Notes: generated by a model from the letters alone, not told the origin. Positions 8,646-17,944 are shown, numbered from the stretch's first letter. The stretch is DNA of 64,000 nt from Chryseobacterium aurantiacum (GCF_003020585.1 NZ_PXUE01000003.1:310001-374000), one strand, 5' to 3'. Numbers and translations are program-made.

Positions 8646-9485
8646 ATGATTAAAAAAGTTATTACACTCAACGTTTTTATTTTAACGGCTATGGGATATC
8701 TTGGATATGCCCAGGTAAAAATAGGCAACAGGCCTGAAGTTGTTCATCCACGAGCAGCTTTACAGATAGAGCACAACACCAAGGGAATAATGCTTCCAGT
8801 TGTGGAAAATCACACCGAGCTGCCCAATTACAATCCCGTACACCCAGATTTATATGAAAACAATGCTACCGACAATGGATTGATATTTTATAGCAAAGAA
8901 ATAAAGGATGCCGTAAAATATGACGGTTATAGATGGATTGCAGCCACAGAAAGAAGCATTAAAAATTATAAAAACCTAAGCATTCTTGGATCTAGTTCCT
9001 CTGACCAGACAGTTGCTAATGTATTAGGAATTACAGGGCGACCTACCTTACAGTTTAATATTTTAAGTGATTTTGACCGAAATAACATAAATAATTTAGG
9101 ATTAACGGTTAATGCCAATGGAGAAATCACCATTCCTGCAAGCGGATTCTACAGAATTAATCCCTCCGTTAAAACGAGTAGCGCAGGAGGTCTTTCTGTA
9201 GGAAATGCAGCTACTATTGTATCTCTACAGGCTCTTTATGCAAATGCAGTGGGAGAAGGATGGCAAAAAATTCATGAAAACAGCTTTTTGCTGTATGGAT
9301 TGCTGGTAACAGGAGGAAGTTCAAATTCAATAAACAGCTTTTCTACTACCAAATATCTGCATGCAGGAGATCAAATTCGTTTGAGAGCAGGTATTCAGGC
9401 AGACACGGGATTAAACGTGGGAACAGGTGTAACGTTTAAAATGAGCGATAAGGATACATTTTTATACATAGAAAAACTGAACTAA
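8646..9485 (+). CDS. Secreted C1q/TNF-like domain protein, second of triplet 1
   Basis: This is a paralogue of its neighbours, about 279 aa with the ATG at 8646. The longer ORF would begin with a GTG inside the previous gene, so I prefer the ATG. A signal peptide ends at GYLGYAQ. The N-terminal half holds ALQIEHNTKGIMLPVV and GLIFYSKEIKDAVKYDGYRW, equivalent to the first protein. The C-terminal half has ITIPASGFYRINPSV and YLHAGDQIRLRAG, the degenerate jelly-roll signature. The spacing to both neighbours (1 bp) argues for one polycistronic mRNA. Confidence 0.75.
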   Translation: MIKKVITLNVFILTAMGYLGYAQVKIGNRPEVVHPRAALQIEHNTKGIMLPVVENHTELPNYNPVHPDLYENNATDNGLIFYSKEIKDAVKYDGYRWIAATERSIKNYKNLSILGSSSSDQTVANVLGITGRPTLQFNILSDFDRNNINNLGLTVNANGEITIPASGFYRINPSVKTSSAGGLSVGNAATIVSLQALYANAVGEGWQKIHENSFLLYGLLVTGGSSNSINSFSTTKYLHAGDQIRLRAGIQADTGLNVGTGVTFKMSDKDTFLYIEKLN

Positions 9486-9486
9486 A

Positions 9487-10314
9487 ATGATGAAAAAAAT
9501 ATACATCTCAGCACTTATGGTTTGGGCTGGAGCAGCTTACTCGCAAGTCACTCTTGGAAGTGCCAGCAACCCAAGCAACAATTCCATGTTTAGCGTTGTA
9601 AATAATGAGGACAATTCAGCCAAATCCAAGGGGATGATGATCCCAACGGTAAACAATGAATCAGAATTGCCTTTATATAATGGCGGTGAATCTGACCATT
9701 TTAGCAATGATCCTACTATGCAGGGAATGATCATGTATAGAAAAGACATTCAGCGAGTGGTTGTTTATGATGGTGAAAAATGGAAGCCTACTTTTTATGA
9801 AAATGGTGGAAGAACAACCCGTGCCAGCATGAACCCTGCTACACCGGAAAATAATTTTCCTTCTGTAGCGTGTATACTTATTGGCTGCGGGGAAAAAGAT
9901 GTGCCTTTTGGTTTTTACAACAATACTTTGGATGGAGACCATCTGGGCATTATTGATCCACAGGGAACAGTGAACAGCAACTTCAACAACTTTACATTCA
10001 AAGAATCAGGATTTTACAGAGTTCTGATCAGCTTAAAGGTGAAAACTTCAGGAATCCATGTAAGTCCGCCTGTTATCTCATTCAGGGCTTTAAAGAATGG
10101 CAGCGTGCTTGCCAGAAATGACGTATCCCTGAATGAAGCCATTCTAATTACGGCGGGAGCCAATAGAGTTGGAACCATGGAGTTTCTCGCAATGTTTGAA
10201 AAAGGAGACCAACTTAAGGTTCAGGTTTCCGGTGGTATTTCAATCCTTACCGTTGCCGATGTCTATAAAATAGTTCCTACAGACGGAACATTTATCAGCA
10301 TAGAAAAGTTATAA
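9487..10314 (+). CDS. Secreted C1q/TNF-like domain protein, third of triplet 1
   Basis: This 275-aa paralogue has a signal peptide ending near GAAYSQ. The N-terminal part includes KGMMIPTVNNESELPLYN and GMIMYRKDIQRVVVYDGEKW, and the C-terminal part FTFKESGFYRVLISL and MFEKGDQLKVQVSG. It starts 1 bp after the previous stop, with a second possible ATG one codon later. The operon ends at the bidirectional hairpin at 10366-10397. The three proteins are clearly related but diverged, as expected for distinct subunits rather than recent copies. Confidence 0.75.
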   Translation: MMKKIYISALMVWAGAAYSQVTLGSASNPSNNSMFSVVNNEDNSAKSKGMMIPTVNNESELPLYNGGESDHFSNDPTMQGMIMYRKDIQRVVVYDGEKWKPTFYENGGRTTRASMNPATPENNFPSVACILIGCGEKDVPFGFYNNTLDGDHLGIIDPQGTVNSNFNNFTFKESGFYRVLISLKVKTSGIHVSPPVISFRALKNGSVLARNDVSLNEAILITAGANRVGTMEFLAMFEKGDQLKVQVSGGISILTVADVYKIVPTDGTFISIEKL

Positions 10315-10365
10315 ACTGAAGTAGAAAGAAGAAACAGTAAAATATTTTTAATTCCATATTTTAAT

Positions 10366-10397
10366 AAATAGAGTGTTCCCATTGGAGCACTCTATTT
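10366..10397. terminator. Bidirectional terminator between C1q-like operon and SRPBCC gene
   Basis: An AATAGAGTG / CACTCTATT stem with a 12-nt loop lies between convergent genes, with T-rich flanks on both sides. Confidence 0.75.
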
Positions 10398-10426
10398 TAT
10401 TAGTACAAAATTAACTTTCTATTTTT

Positions 10427-10918
10427 TTAATGGTGATCTAAAATTTCTTCCAACTGATTCAGGCCTATTGTAAAACCTTCTTGAAATCCCATTTCCAACA
10501 TCTTTTTCATTATTTCCTGAGATTGGTAATGAATATTGATTGTAATTTTTGTTCCCTCTTCTATTCCCGTAAAGCCAACCAGCCATTTTGACCCGAAAAA
10601 ATCTTCATTCACATTCCCTTTTTCATCGCAAAATGCACTTGTCCAATCCACGCTTCTATGCTCCATAATTTCTCCATACTTGAATTGAGCATACGCTTTT
10701 TCTCCGTTTGGGCCTACCATTGAATAGAGCCAGATGCCGCCTTCTTTAAAATCCTGATTTAAAGTTTCACATCTCCACGGCTTAGGTCCCCACCATTGAT
10801 CCAATAATTCAGATTGGGTAAAATAGTTCCATACGGCTGAAACATCAGCATGATAAACTTTCATTACATAGACGCTATTCGAGTCAAAATCTTTGTTGAA
10901 AATGATATTAGATTCCAT
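10427..10918 (-). CDS. SRPBCC (AHSA1-like) protein
   Basis: This 163-aa cytosolic protein belongs to the Activator of Hsp90 ATPase 1-like group of the START/SRPBCC fold. The segments VYHADVSAVWNYFTQSELLDQWWGP, FKEGGIWLYSMVGPNGE and the closing GFTIGLNQLEEIL are typical. Such proteins bind small hydrophobic ligands; in bacteria most have no assigned substrate. It is a single gene that converges on the first C1q-like operon and diverges from the histidine kinase. Nothing about the neighbours suggests a ligand. Confidence 0.88.
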   Translation of the reverse strand: MESNIIFNKDFDSNSVYVMKVYHADVSAVWNYFTQSELLDQWWGPKPWRCETLNQDFKEGGIWLYSMVGPNGEKAYAQFKYGEIMEHRSVDWTSAFCDEKGNVNEDFFGSKWLVGFTGIEEGTKITINIHYQSQEIMKKMLEMGFQEGFTIGLNQLEEILDHH

Positions 10919-11118
10919 AACTAATTATTTTTAATAAAGTTAAGTCTTTATTTATAGAAAGGACTTTTCATATGACAAGTAAACAATAATTCATAAATAA
11001 TTGTTAAAAAACACTCTTTTAAGAAAAAAAACATAATTTTTTGGCTCGTTTTTTGTTTACGTAGTCTTAAAACAATTAATTTTAACATTCATTTTTCCAA
11101 AACATATATAATTAAATA

Positions 11119-12663
11119 ATGAATAACAAATTCATCCCAATAATTTCGGTGTTTATGACAATTTCACTGATTGTCTTTGTGACGCTCCAATTTTATTGGC
11201 TGAAAGGCTATTACGGTGTGCTGGAACAGGATTTTTCAAATAAAGTTTATGCTGTTTTGGAAAGTACTTCAAAAAGTATTGAAGAAATTGAAGCTGAGAA
11301 ATATTTAAATCAGGATTATAAAAATTTCAGAAATAATATTCTTGCCAACAGTAAGCAGCCTTCTTTAACCACTATTCAACAGGTTGAAGATTCCGGAACC
11401 CAAAGACAGATCATTTACTCCAAGAACATTATTGAGAAAACACAGCTTCCCATCTCTAAGAAAGGGGATTCTATAAAGCTGACTACTTTATATACGGACG
11501 AAGCCGCCTATAAAATAAAGAGGGATACCACCAACCGCGAGCTTCTTACTACGGATATCAACCAGGATATAGAAACGGGTGACTACTCCATGAAAGAGTT
11601 TGTAAAGGTATACGGGAACAATCTTCCTATTACTAAAAGAGTTGATGCTACCGTTCTTGATTCGGTCATCACCAAGGAATTGAGAATAAGAGGGATCACC
11701 GCGAAATTCGGATACGGTGTCCTTGATAGAAACAGCAAATTAACAAGCATTGCTAACAAGGCCTATAAAGAGAAAAAAGACAGCAATACCTATAGCTTTC
11801 CTCTTTTTACAGACAAAAAAAATACACTATACAGTCTTGCATTGGTATTCCCTAAAAAGGAATACTCTTTGGCTATGAACAACTGGCCTATGCTATTGGG
11901 GACTTTCCTTTCCTTACTTACCATTCTGGGAATTTATATTATTTCCATCAATTACATGATGAGGCAGAAGAAGCTGGCTGAAGTAAAAACCGACTTCATC
12001 AACAATATGTCTCATGAATTTAAGACACCATTGGCAACTATTTCCGTAGCAACGGATTCTTTGGCTAATGATAAGATTGCAACCAATCCGGATAAGGTAA
12101 AATATTATTCAGAATTGATTAAGCAGGAAAATCTTAGGATGAAAAAGCAGGTGGAAAATGTCCTGAACATGTCTAAGCTTGAAAGAAATGAGGTAGAACT
12201 ATTCTTAAAAGAAACAAACGTAAGGGAATTAATCAAAAGAACAACAGAATCTTTTAACCTTATTGTACAGCAGAGAAATGGATCTTTAACCCAGGAATTT
12301 AATGCAACTCATTATAATTTTAAGATAGATGAATTTCACATCTCGAATATGCTGGTGAACCTATTGGATAATGCCAACAAGTACTCTCCTGAGGCTCCTG
12401 AAATTCACGTAGAGACAAGAAATGAGGGGCATTGGTACATCATCCAAATCTCAGATAAGGGAATGGGAATGGATACTCAGAATAAAACAAAGATCTTCGA
12501 GAAATTCTTCAGAGAAGAAACCGGAAATATTCATAACGTAAAAGGACAGGGTCTGGGTCTTTCCTATGTTAAAAAGATTGTAGAACTCCATAAGGGTCAG
12601 ATTATAGTAGACTCTAATAAAGGACAGGGAAGCACATTTACCATAAAGCTTCCAATGGGCTAA
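11119..12663 (+). CDS. Sensor histidine kinase (RprX-like)
   Basis: This 514-aa membrane sensor kinase has an N-terminal helix (about residues 7-27), a periplasmic sensing region of some 220 residues without a recognised domain, and a second helix (WPMLLGTFLSLLTILGIYII). The HisKA domain has phospho-accepting His299 in NMSHEFKTPL. The HATPase_c domain shows LLDNANKYSP, ISDKGMGMD, FEKFFREETG and GQGLGLSYVKKIVELH. It is the partner of the OmpR-type regulator 137 bp downstream, and the pair resembles RprX/RprY of Bacteroides. The signal is unknown. Confidence 0.92.
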   Translation: MNNKFIPIISVFMTISLIVFVTLQFYWLKGYYGVLEQDFSNKVYAVLESTSKSIEEIEAEKYLNQDYKNFRNNILANSKQPSLTTIQQVEDSGTQRQIIYSKNIIEKTQLPISKKGDSIKLTTLYTDEAAYKIKRDTTNRELLTTDINQDIETGDYSMKEFVKVYGNNLPITKRVDATVLDSVITKELRIRGITAKFGYGVLDRNSKLTSIANKAYKEKKDSNTYSFPLFTDKKNTLYSLALVFPKKEYSLAMNNWPMLLGTFLSLLTILGIYIISINYMMRQKKLAEVKTDFINNMSHEFKTPLATISVATDSLANDKIATNPDKVKYYSELIKQENLRMKKQVENVLNMSKLERNEVELFLKETNVRELIKRTTESFNLIVQQRNGSLTQEFNATHYNFKIDEFHISNMLVNLLDNANKYSPEAPEIHVETRNEGHWYIIQISDKGMGMDTQNKTKIFEKFFREETGNIHNVKGQGLGLSYVKKIVELHKGQIIVDSNKGQGSTFTIKLPMG

Positions 12664-12800
12664 AGATAAAAGATCAATGATGATAAATCACTTTATATCA
12701 ACCATCATTGATCCATTATAAAATATAAACCAAAAACAAAATATAAGAAGAGAGAGTGAGAAGGTTCATTCTTAATTGTTAATTATTAATTATTAAAATT

Positions 12801-13487
12801 ATGAGCAACAGAATATTATTAGTAGAGGACGATCAGAGTTTCGGAGCGGTGCTTAAAGATTATTTAACAATCAATAATTTTGAAGTTACCCTGGCAACAG
12901 ACGGAGAGCAGGGACTTAAAGAATTTACAGAAAACGAATTCGATATCTGCATATTTGACGTGATGATGCCTAAGAAAGACGGATTCTCATTGGCAGAAGA
13001 TGTAAAAAAGATTGATAAAAATACACCAATCATATTCCTTACAGCAAGAAATATGAGAGAGGATATTCTGAAAGGATATCAACTGGGAGCGGATGATTAC
13101 ATCACAAAACCATTTGATACTGAACTTCTTTTATACAAGATCAAGGCTATTCTTCAAAGAAGCTCTACGTTGGAAAATGAAGAGCAGGAGCAGTTCAAGA
13201 TCAGTAATATCTTCTTCGATTCTATGTTGAGACAACTGAAGGTGGGAGATAAAGAATACAAGCTTTCTCCAAAGGAAAATGAACTATTAAAGCTTCTTTG
13301 CATCCACAGAAACGACTTCATGCCTAGAGACCTTGCTCTAAGAAAGATCTGGAAAAAGGAAAACTACTTTACAGCAAGAAGTATGGACGTTTACATTGCC
13401 AAGCTTCGTAAACTATTAAAAGATGATGAAGGATTGGAAATTATCAACGTTCACGGTGAAGGTTTTAGACTTCTTGTAAAAAATTAA
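12801..13487 (+). CDS. OmpR-family response regulator (RprY-like)
   Basis: This 228-aa two-domain regulator has a receiver domain with the acidic pocket VEDD (9-11), phospho-acceptor Asp53 in IFDVMMPKKDG, the conserved Thr in FLTARN and Lys103 in ITKPFD. A C-terminal winged helix (about residues 130-226) contains LSPKENELLKLLC and RSMDVYIAKLRKLLKDD. It is encoded directly after its kinase and ends at a strong 15-bp hairpin terminator. Its targets cannot be inferred from the window. Confidence 0.93.
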   Translation: MSNRILLVEDDQSFGAVLKDYLTINNFEVTLATDGEQGLKEFTENEFDICIFDVMMPKKDGFSLAEDVKKIDKNTPIIFLTARNMREDILKGYQLGADDYITKPFDTELLLYKIKAILQRSSTLENEEQEQFKISNIFFDSMLRQLKVGDKEYKLSPKENELLKLLCIHRNDFMPRDLALRKIWKKENYFTARSMDVYIAKLRKLLKDDEGLEIINVHGEGFRLLVKN

Positions 13488-13510
13488 TCTAAAAATCGAA
13501 TTATAAATAT

Positions 13511-13549
13511 AAAATTAGCAAAACAATTGAAAATGTTTTGCTAATTTTG
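13511..13549 (+). terminator. Terminator of the two-component operon overlapping the next promoter
   Basis: A perfect 15-bp inverted repeat (13511-13525 with 13534-13548, 8-nt loop). Its right arm contains TAATTTTG (13542-13549), which fits the -7 element of the following lipoprotein gene. Confidence 0.8.
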
Positions 13550-13569
13550 TTTCATACCCAATCTAGGAT

Positions 13570-14211
13570 ATGAAGAATACGTTTTTAGGTTTGATCTCTG
13601 TATCAATATTAGCTGTCTCTTGTAAAAAGGATGAAAAAGCAACTTATTTAAAAGAAGAAGCAGGTTCTCAGCAATCTTCTGTAGCAATAAACAACACTCC
13701 CAAGGCTTCACTGATGGATCAGGCTGGAATTCAGTCTGTCTCTAATCCTGCTCCCATTGCAACTGCTGCAGGAATGAATCCTGCCCACGGACAACCAGGA
13801 CACCGTTGTGATATCCCGGTAGGACAACCTTTGAACGGACAACCGGCAGCGACTCCTGCTGTACAAACGGTCAATACGGGAAATAGTAATGCCATTCAGA
13901 TTGATCCAAACTCAATGTCTCCAGGAAAAGTAACCATTGACAATAATAGCGGAAAACAGATTAAAACGGCCCCGGGAATGAATCCTCCACACGGGCAGCC
14001 GGGCCATAGATGCGACATCGCTGTAGGACAGCCTTTGAACAGTAAGGCAGCTCCAGCAACTCCACAGCCTGTTCAAAATGTGGTACAAACGACCCCTGCT
14101 CCAGCTCCGGCAGCACAAAATATTGCTATGGGAGAAAAACCAAAGCTAAACCCGGGTCATGGTGAACCTTGGCATAGCTGTTCTCTAAAAGTTGGTGATC
14201 CTTTGCCATAA
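13570..14211 (+). CDS. Lipoprotein with three His/Cys repeats (NPxHGxPxHxC)
   Basis: This 213-aa predicted lipoprotein has a hydrophobic N-terminus with its lipid Cys at residue 18 (ILAVSC). Most of the protein is a low-complexity Pro/Ala/Gln/Asn linker. Three copies of a short module lie in it, at residues 68-88, 136-156 and 190-212. The first two share HGQPGHRCDI and VGQPL; the third reads HGEPWHSCSLKVGDPL. Each copy brings two His and one Cys, which suggests metal binding. The genes that follow encode a Cys-rich exported protein and a TonB receptor with HMA domains, supporting that reading. Function is not established. Confidence 0.75.
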   Translation: MKNTFLGLISVSILAVSCKKDEKATYLKEEAGSQQSSVAINNTPKASLMDQAGIQSVSNPAPIATAAGMNPAHGQPGHRCDIPVGQPLNGQPAATPAVQTVNTGNSNAIQIDPNSMSPGKVTIDNNSGKQIKTAPGMNPPHGQPGHRCDIAVGQPLNSKAAPATPQPVQNVVQTTPAPAPAAQNIAMGEKPKLNPGHGEPWHSCSLKVGDPLP

Positions 14212-14217
14212 ATTTTG

Positions 14218-14225
14218 TATTTTTG
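14218..14225 (+). promoter_or_regulatory. -7 promoter element before the Cys-rich gene
   Basis: TATTTTTG sits 5 bp before the ATG at 14231, so the transcript would start at or next to the start codon (leaderless). Confidence 0.55.
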
Positions 14226-14230
14226 CAGAT

Positions 14231-14590
14231 ATGAAGCTGTTTCATCTACTTGCAATAGTATTTTGTTTGGGAATTTTTTTGGTTCCTAAGGACAGCTTCT
14301 ACGCTCAATCTATGCAGGACACCTGCTGTAAGGCAGAATCTAAAAAGAGTGACTGCTGTAAAAATCATTCCTCAAAAAAAGACGGTAAAAAAGACTCAAA
14401 CAAATCATGTAATGATGACTGCTGTTCATCATGCGTTGTCTGCTGTACTTTTATTGAGACTCCATTTTCAAAAAATCTACGTTTGGAACTTTCTTACTAC
14501 AAAGCGAATAAGAATCCACAGTTCCAGTATTCAGATCCATACCTTTCAGACCGTTTAAAGGAGATCTGGCAGCCGCCCAAAATAGGTTAA
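14231..14590 (+). CDS. Exported Cys-rich protein (HYC_CC_PP type)
   Basis: This 119-aa exported protein has a signal peptide (MKLFHLLAIVFCLGIFLV, cleavage near YAQ). A Cys/Lys-rich middle follows with several CC pairs (DTCCKAE, SDCCKNH, DDCCSSCVVCC). The C-terminus carries PYLSDRLKEIWQPPKIG, which fits the Bacteroidota family named for its HYC, CC and PP motifs. Members usually neighbour TonB-dependent receptors. I chose the ATG at 14231 because it opens the signal peptide and lies just after a -7 box. Binding of a soft metal such as copper is plausible from composition but not shown. Confidence 0.75.
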   Translation: MKLFHLLAIVFCLGIFLVPKDSFYAQSMQDTCCKAESKKSDCCKNHSSKKDGKKDSNKSCNDDCCSSCVVCCTFIETPFSKNLRLELSYYKANKNPQFQYSDPYLSDRLKEIWQPPKIG

Positions 14591-14656
14591 TTAAAACATT
14601 ATGTGTTCGTTATATGATATAATGAACCGTTTTTACTTAATCTAAACTTTAAACAA

Positions 14657-17341
14657 ATGAAATTATATATTTCCAGGTTCATACTTGGTGCATTATTCTT
14701 ATTTACTCAATTTATATCGGCTCAAAATCTTTCAAAAAATCAGTTCAAGGTAAAGGGGAACTGTGAAATGTGCAAAACAAGAATTGAGGGAGCAGCTAAG
14801 AAAGCAGGCGCAAAAACAGCGACATATTCTATTGATCTTCAAACACTAACACTAGAAACAGACCAGGTTTCTACAGACGAAATCCTAAAAAAGGTTGCAG
14901 AGGCAGGCCATGACAATGAAAAGTATAAGGCTTCCAATGAAACATATGAAAGTCTTCCGGGATGTTGTCTTTATGAGCGAGATCTTCAGCCTAAAGCAGC
15001 TGAAAATCATGAGCATCATGCTAAAAAGGACAATGAATTCTATGTAAGAGGAAACTGCGCTTCCTGTAAAGCCAGAATTGAAAAAGCAGCCAAAGGAGCA
15101 GGCGCAGATTCCGCGGAATGGAACGCAGAAAAACAAACTGTTACTTTAAATTTTGATTCCTCTAAAACCTCATCGGATAAAGTGTTAAAGGCAATTGCCG
15201 ATGCAGGACACGACAATGAAAAATACAAGACTTCTGATTCCGTTTACAATGGTCTTCCAGGATGTTGTCTATATGACAGGGATTTCACTTTTGGAGAAGC
15301 TAATCCAAAGGTACATTATGAGGAAGAAACAAAGCAGGAGGATCATAAAGATCATTCTACCCAGTCTGATAATGAAACTCACAGCAAACATGAAAAGAAT
15401 ATTGATGGAGTTGTTGTTACAGGCTCTAAGGCGGCAACCTCTTTAAGTAAAAAAGAGGCTGGACTTGTCTTTAATATTGATAAAAAAGAACTATTAAAAG
15501 CTGCTTGTTGTAATTTATCAGAAAGTTTTGAAACCAATGCTACTGTAGATGTTTCTTTCAGCAATGCGGTAACAGGAACAAAACAGCTGAAAATGCTTGG
15601 TCTGGATCAAAAGTACACCAGTTTAACCAAAGAGCAGCTGCCGGAGATCAGAGGACTGGCTTCAGCCTACGGATTGAATTTTATACCCGGAAGATGGATT
15701 GAAAGCATCCAGTTAACCAAAGGGGGAAGTACCGTAACCAATGGTTATGAAAGTATTACAGGACAGATCAATACTGAGCTTCTGAAAAACGCGAAGACTC
15801 CGGAAACGTCCCTGAATCTTTTTTCCGATTTTAATGGAAGAGCAGAAGCTAATATTACGAGTGTATCCCCTATCAACGATAAATGGTCGCAGACGTTCCT
15901 TCTTCACGGAAATGGAACTTTTGGAAATACGGATATGAATCACGACGGTTTTCTTGACAGACCAAAGGGCACTCAAATTAATGCGGCATACCTTCTTAAT
16001 TATAATGATTTGGAAAAGTCAGGATTTGGTTCTCACTTTGGGATCAACTTTATCAGGGATGAGAGAACTGCCGGACAAACTAATTTTGATAAAAAACTGG
16101 CTCAGGATAAGCAACCTGCCTATGGGGTAGGAATTGATATTTCAAGATTTCAGGTTTGGAATAAAACAGGATATGTTTTCAAGGGAAAACCTTACCAAAG
16201 TATTGGCTGGATGAACCAATATGTGTATCATCAGCAGGATAGTTTCTTTGGATTGAGAAATTATGTAGGGAAACAGCATACTTATTATTCCAATTTAATC
16301 TTTGAAAGTATTCTTGGAAATACGAACCACAAATATAAGGCGGGTGCAAGCTTTTTATATGACGGGTATGAGGAAACTTATTTAATGGATGACATTAAGA
16401 GAAATGAGATTGTTCCTGGAATCTTTGCTGAATATACTTTAACAGGATTAAAATATACATTAGTAGCAGGAACCAGAGTTGATTTCCACAATCTGGCAGG
16501 AACTCAGTTTACGCCGAGAGTTAACTTTAAGTATGATTTTACACCACAGACTATCTTGAGACTTTCTGCGGGAAGAGGATTCAGAACAGCGAATGTATTT
16601 GCGGAAAGCCAGCAATATTTCGCATCCAACAGAACCATCAATATCTTACCAAACGGTGGAAACATCTATGGACTAAGGCCTGAGATTGCATGGAACTACG
16701 GAGCAAGTCTACAGCAGGAGTTTAAGCTTTTCGGAAGAAAATCAACCATTATTGCAGACTTTTTCAGAACTGACTTTCAGGATCAGGTATTGGTGGATCT
16801 TGACAGATCTCCTCAGCAACTGACATTTTATAATTTGGATGGTAAATCTTTTGCCAACTCATTCCAGACTCAATGGGATTTCACTCCATTCAAAAACTTT
16901 GATGTAAGACTGGCTTATAAATATTATGATGTACAGGCGGATTATATTGATGGAAGAAGAGAGGTTCCTTTTATGGCAAAACACAGAGGTTTTGTCAATC
17001 TGGCCTATTCAACCAATAAGAATGATAAAGGAGGATTCTGGAGCTTTGACACGACTTTAAACTGGGTAGGAAAACAAAGACTTCCTGATATGTCTAGCAA
17101 CCCTGCAGAGTTTCAGCTGCCGGCTTATTCTAATTCCTATGCTGTACTTAATGCACAGATATCAAAGAACTTCAACAAGAAGCTTAGAGCTTATGTAGGT
17201 GGAGAAAACCTTACTTCTTATTATCAGAAAAATGCGATCATTGATTTTAAAAATCCTTTTGGAAATTATTTTGATGGCGGAATGGTATATGCTCCGATCA
17301 TGAAAGCAAACTTCTATGTGGGACTGGATGTAACATTCTAA
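14657..17341 (+). CDS. TonB-dependent receptor with two N-terminal HMA domains
   Basis: This 894-aa outer-membrane receptor has an unusual N-terminus. After a signal peptide (to about residue 22) come two heavy-metal-associated domains with CxxC motifs at Cys36/Cys39 and Cys134/Cys137. Each is followed by the same PGCCLY tail (101-106, 201-206). A His/Asp/Glu-rich linker (about 215-248) leads to the TonB-box region NIDGVVVTGS, the plug (ESIQLTKGGSTVTNGYESI) and the beta-barrel. The barrel ends in an aromatic strand, YVGLDVTF. The domains suggest periplasmic capture of copper or a similar ion. It closes the His/Cys-rich gene set and stops just before a bidirectional terminator. Confidence 0.88.
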   Translation: MKLYISRFILGALFLFTQFISAQNLSKNQFKVKGNCEMCKTRIEGAAKKAGAKTATYSIDLQTLTLETDQVSTDEILKKVAEAGHDNEKYKASNETYESLPGCCLYERDLQPKAAENHEHHAKKDNEFYVRGNCASCKARIEKAAKGAGADSAEWNAEKQTVTLNFDSSKTSSDKVLKAIADAGHDNEKYKTSDSVYNGLPGCCLYDRDFTFGEANPKVHYEEETKQEDHKDHSTQSDNETHSKHEKNIDGVVVTGSKAATSLSKKEAGLVFNIDKKELLKAACCNLSESFETNATVDVSFSNAVTGTKQLKMLGLDQKYTSLTKEQLPEIRGLASAYGLNFIPGRWIESIQLTKGGSTVTNGYESITGQINTELLKNAKTPETSLNLFSDFNGRAEANITSVSPINDKWSQTFLLHGNGTFGNTDMNHDGFLDRPKGTQINAAYLLNYNDLEKSGFGSHFGINFIRDERTAGQTNFDKKLAQDKQPAYGVGIDISRFQVWNKTGYVFKGKPYQSIGWMNQYVYHQQDSFFGLRNYVGKQHTYYSNLIFESILGNTNHKYKAGASFLYDGYEETYLMDDIKRNEIVPGIFAEYTLTGLKYTLVAGTRVDFHNLAGTQFTPRVNFKYDFTPQTILRLSAGRGFRTANVFAESQQYFASNRTINILPNGGNIYGLRPEIAWNYGASLQQEFKLFGRKSTIIADFFRTDFQDQVLVDLDRSPQQLTFYNLDGKSFANSFQTQWDFTPFKNFDVRLAYKYYDVQADYIDGRREVPFMAKHRGFVNLAYSTNKNDKGGFWSFDTTLNWVGKQRLPDMSSNPAEFQLPAYSNSYAVLNAQISKNFNKKLRAYVGGENLTSYYQKNAIIDFKNPFGNYFDGGMVYAPIMKANFYVGLDVTF

Positions 17342-17382
17342 AATTTAGAAAATCTTATCCCTTGCTTTTCTCTGGGAGGAAT

Positions 17383-17415
17383 AAAAAAACAGCATCAAAT
17401 TGATGCTGTTTTTTA
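17383..17415. terminator. Bidirectional terminator (TonB receptor / end of N-glycan PUL)
   Basis: A long stem formed around ACAGCATCAA / TTGATGCTGT is flanked by A- and T-runs. It lies between convergent genes and so can close both transcripts. Confidence 0.85.
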
Positions 17416-17420
17416 TATAT

Positions 17421-17918
17421 TTATCTTCCAAAATCGTCTTGTACTCTTACAATATCATCTTCATCTGAAGGATTGGAAGCATCGGTATGCTGCCAAATTT
17501 CGGCAACTACGCCCCAGCCTGTCAGACCAATTAACCTGTGTCTTTCACCTTTTTGGAGTTTTACCTGATCCTGAGGATTGTATTCTCCAACCTCACCTTC
17601 TTCATCTGTCATACTGCGTTTAATCCCTACTGTTCCTTCTACAACCTGCCAGATCTCAGCTCTCCTGTGATGATACTGCCAGCTTAGTCTTGCTTCCGGA
17701 GCTACAATAAGAATCTTTGGGCTTAGCTTCCCTCCTATTCTCAGGTTTTCTACGTCAATACCATCAAAGTACTGATTTGCAAAATCCTGCGCCTGTGTTT
17801 CATCAATCACGAAAAACCCTCCCCATGGCCTCGCATCATCTTTTGCTGCAATATTAAAACCTTGCGTGTGCAGCATTTCTTCTACTCTATCGAATATTTC
17901 TTTTTTTTCTGTACTCAT
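17421..17918 (-). CDS. Cupin sugar-phosphate isomerase-like protein
   Basis: This 165-aa single-domain cupin resembles the C-terminal domain of type II phosphomannose isomerases. The first motif includes YHHRRAEIWQVVEG with metal-ligand histidines and Glu; the second includes KGERHRLIGLTGWGVVAEIW. Homologues are often labelled phosphoheptose isomerase, which is not supported by the fold. It is the last gene of the long minus-strand PUL, 26 bp after the GH92 gene and just before the terminator. Conversion of mannose 6-phosphate, the expected product of mannan breakdown, would fit the context. This is an inference. Confidence 0.7.
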   Translation of the reverse strand: MSTEKKEIFDRVEEMLHTQGFNIAAKDDARPWGGFFVIDETQAQDFANQYFDGIDVENLRIGGKLSPKILIVAPEARLSWQYHHRRAEIWQVVEGTVGIKRSMTDEEGEVGEYNPQDQVKLQKGERHRLIGLTGWGVVAEIWQHTDASNPSDEDDIVRVQDDFGR

Positions 17919-17944
17919 ACAGCTTGTATTTCTAAATTAAAAAT

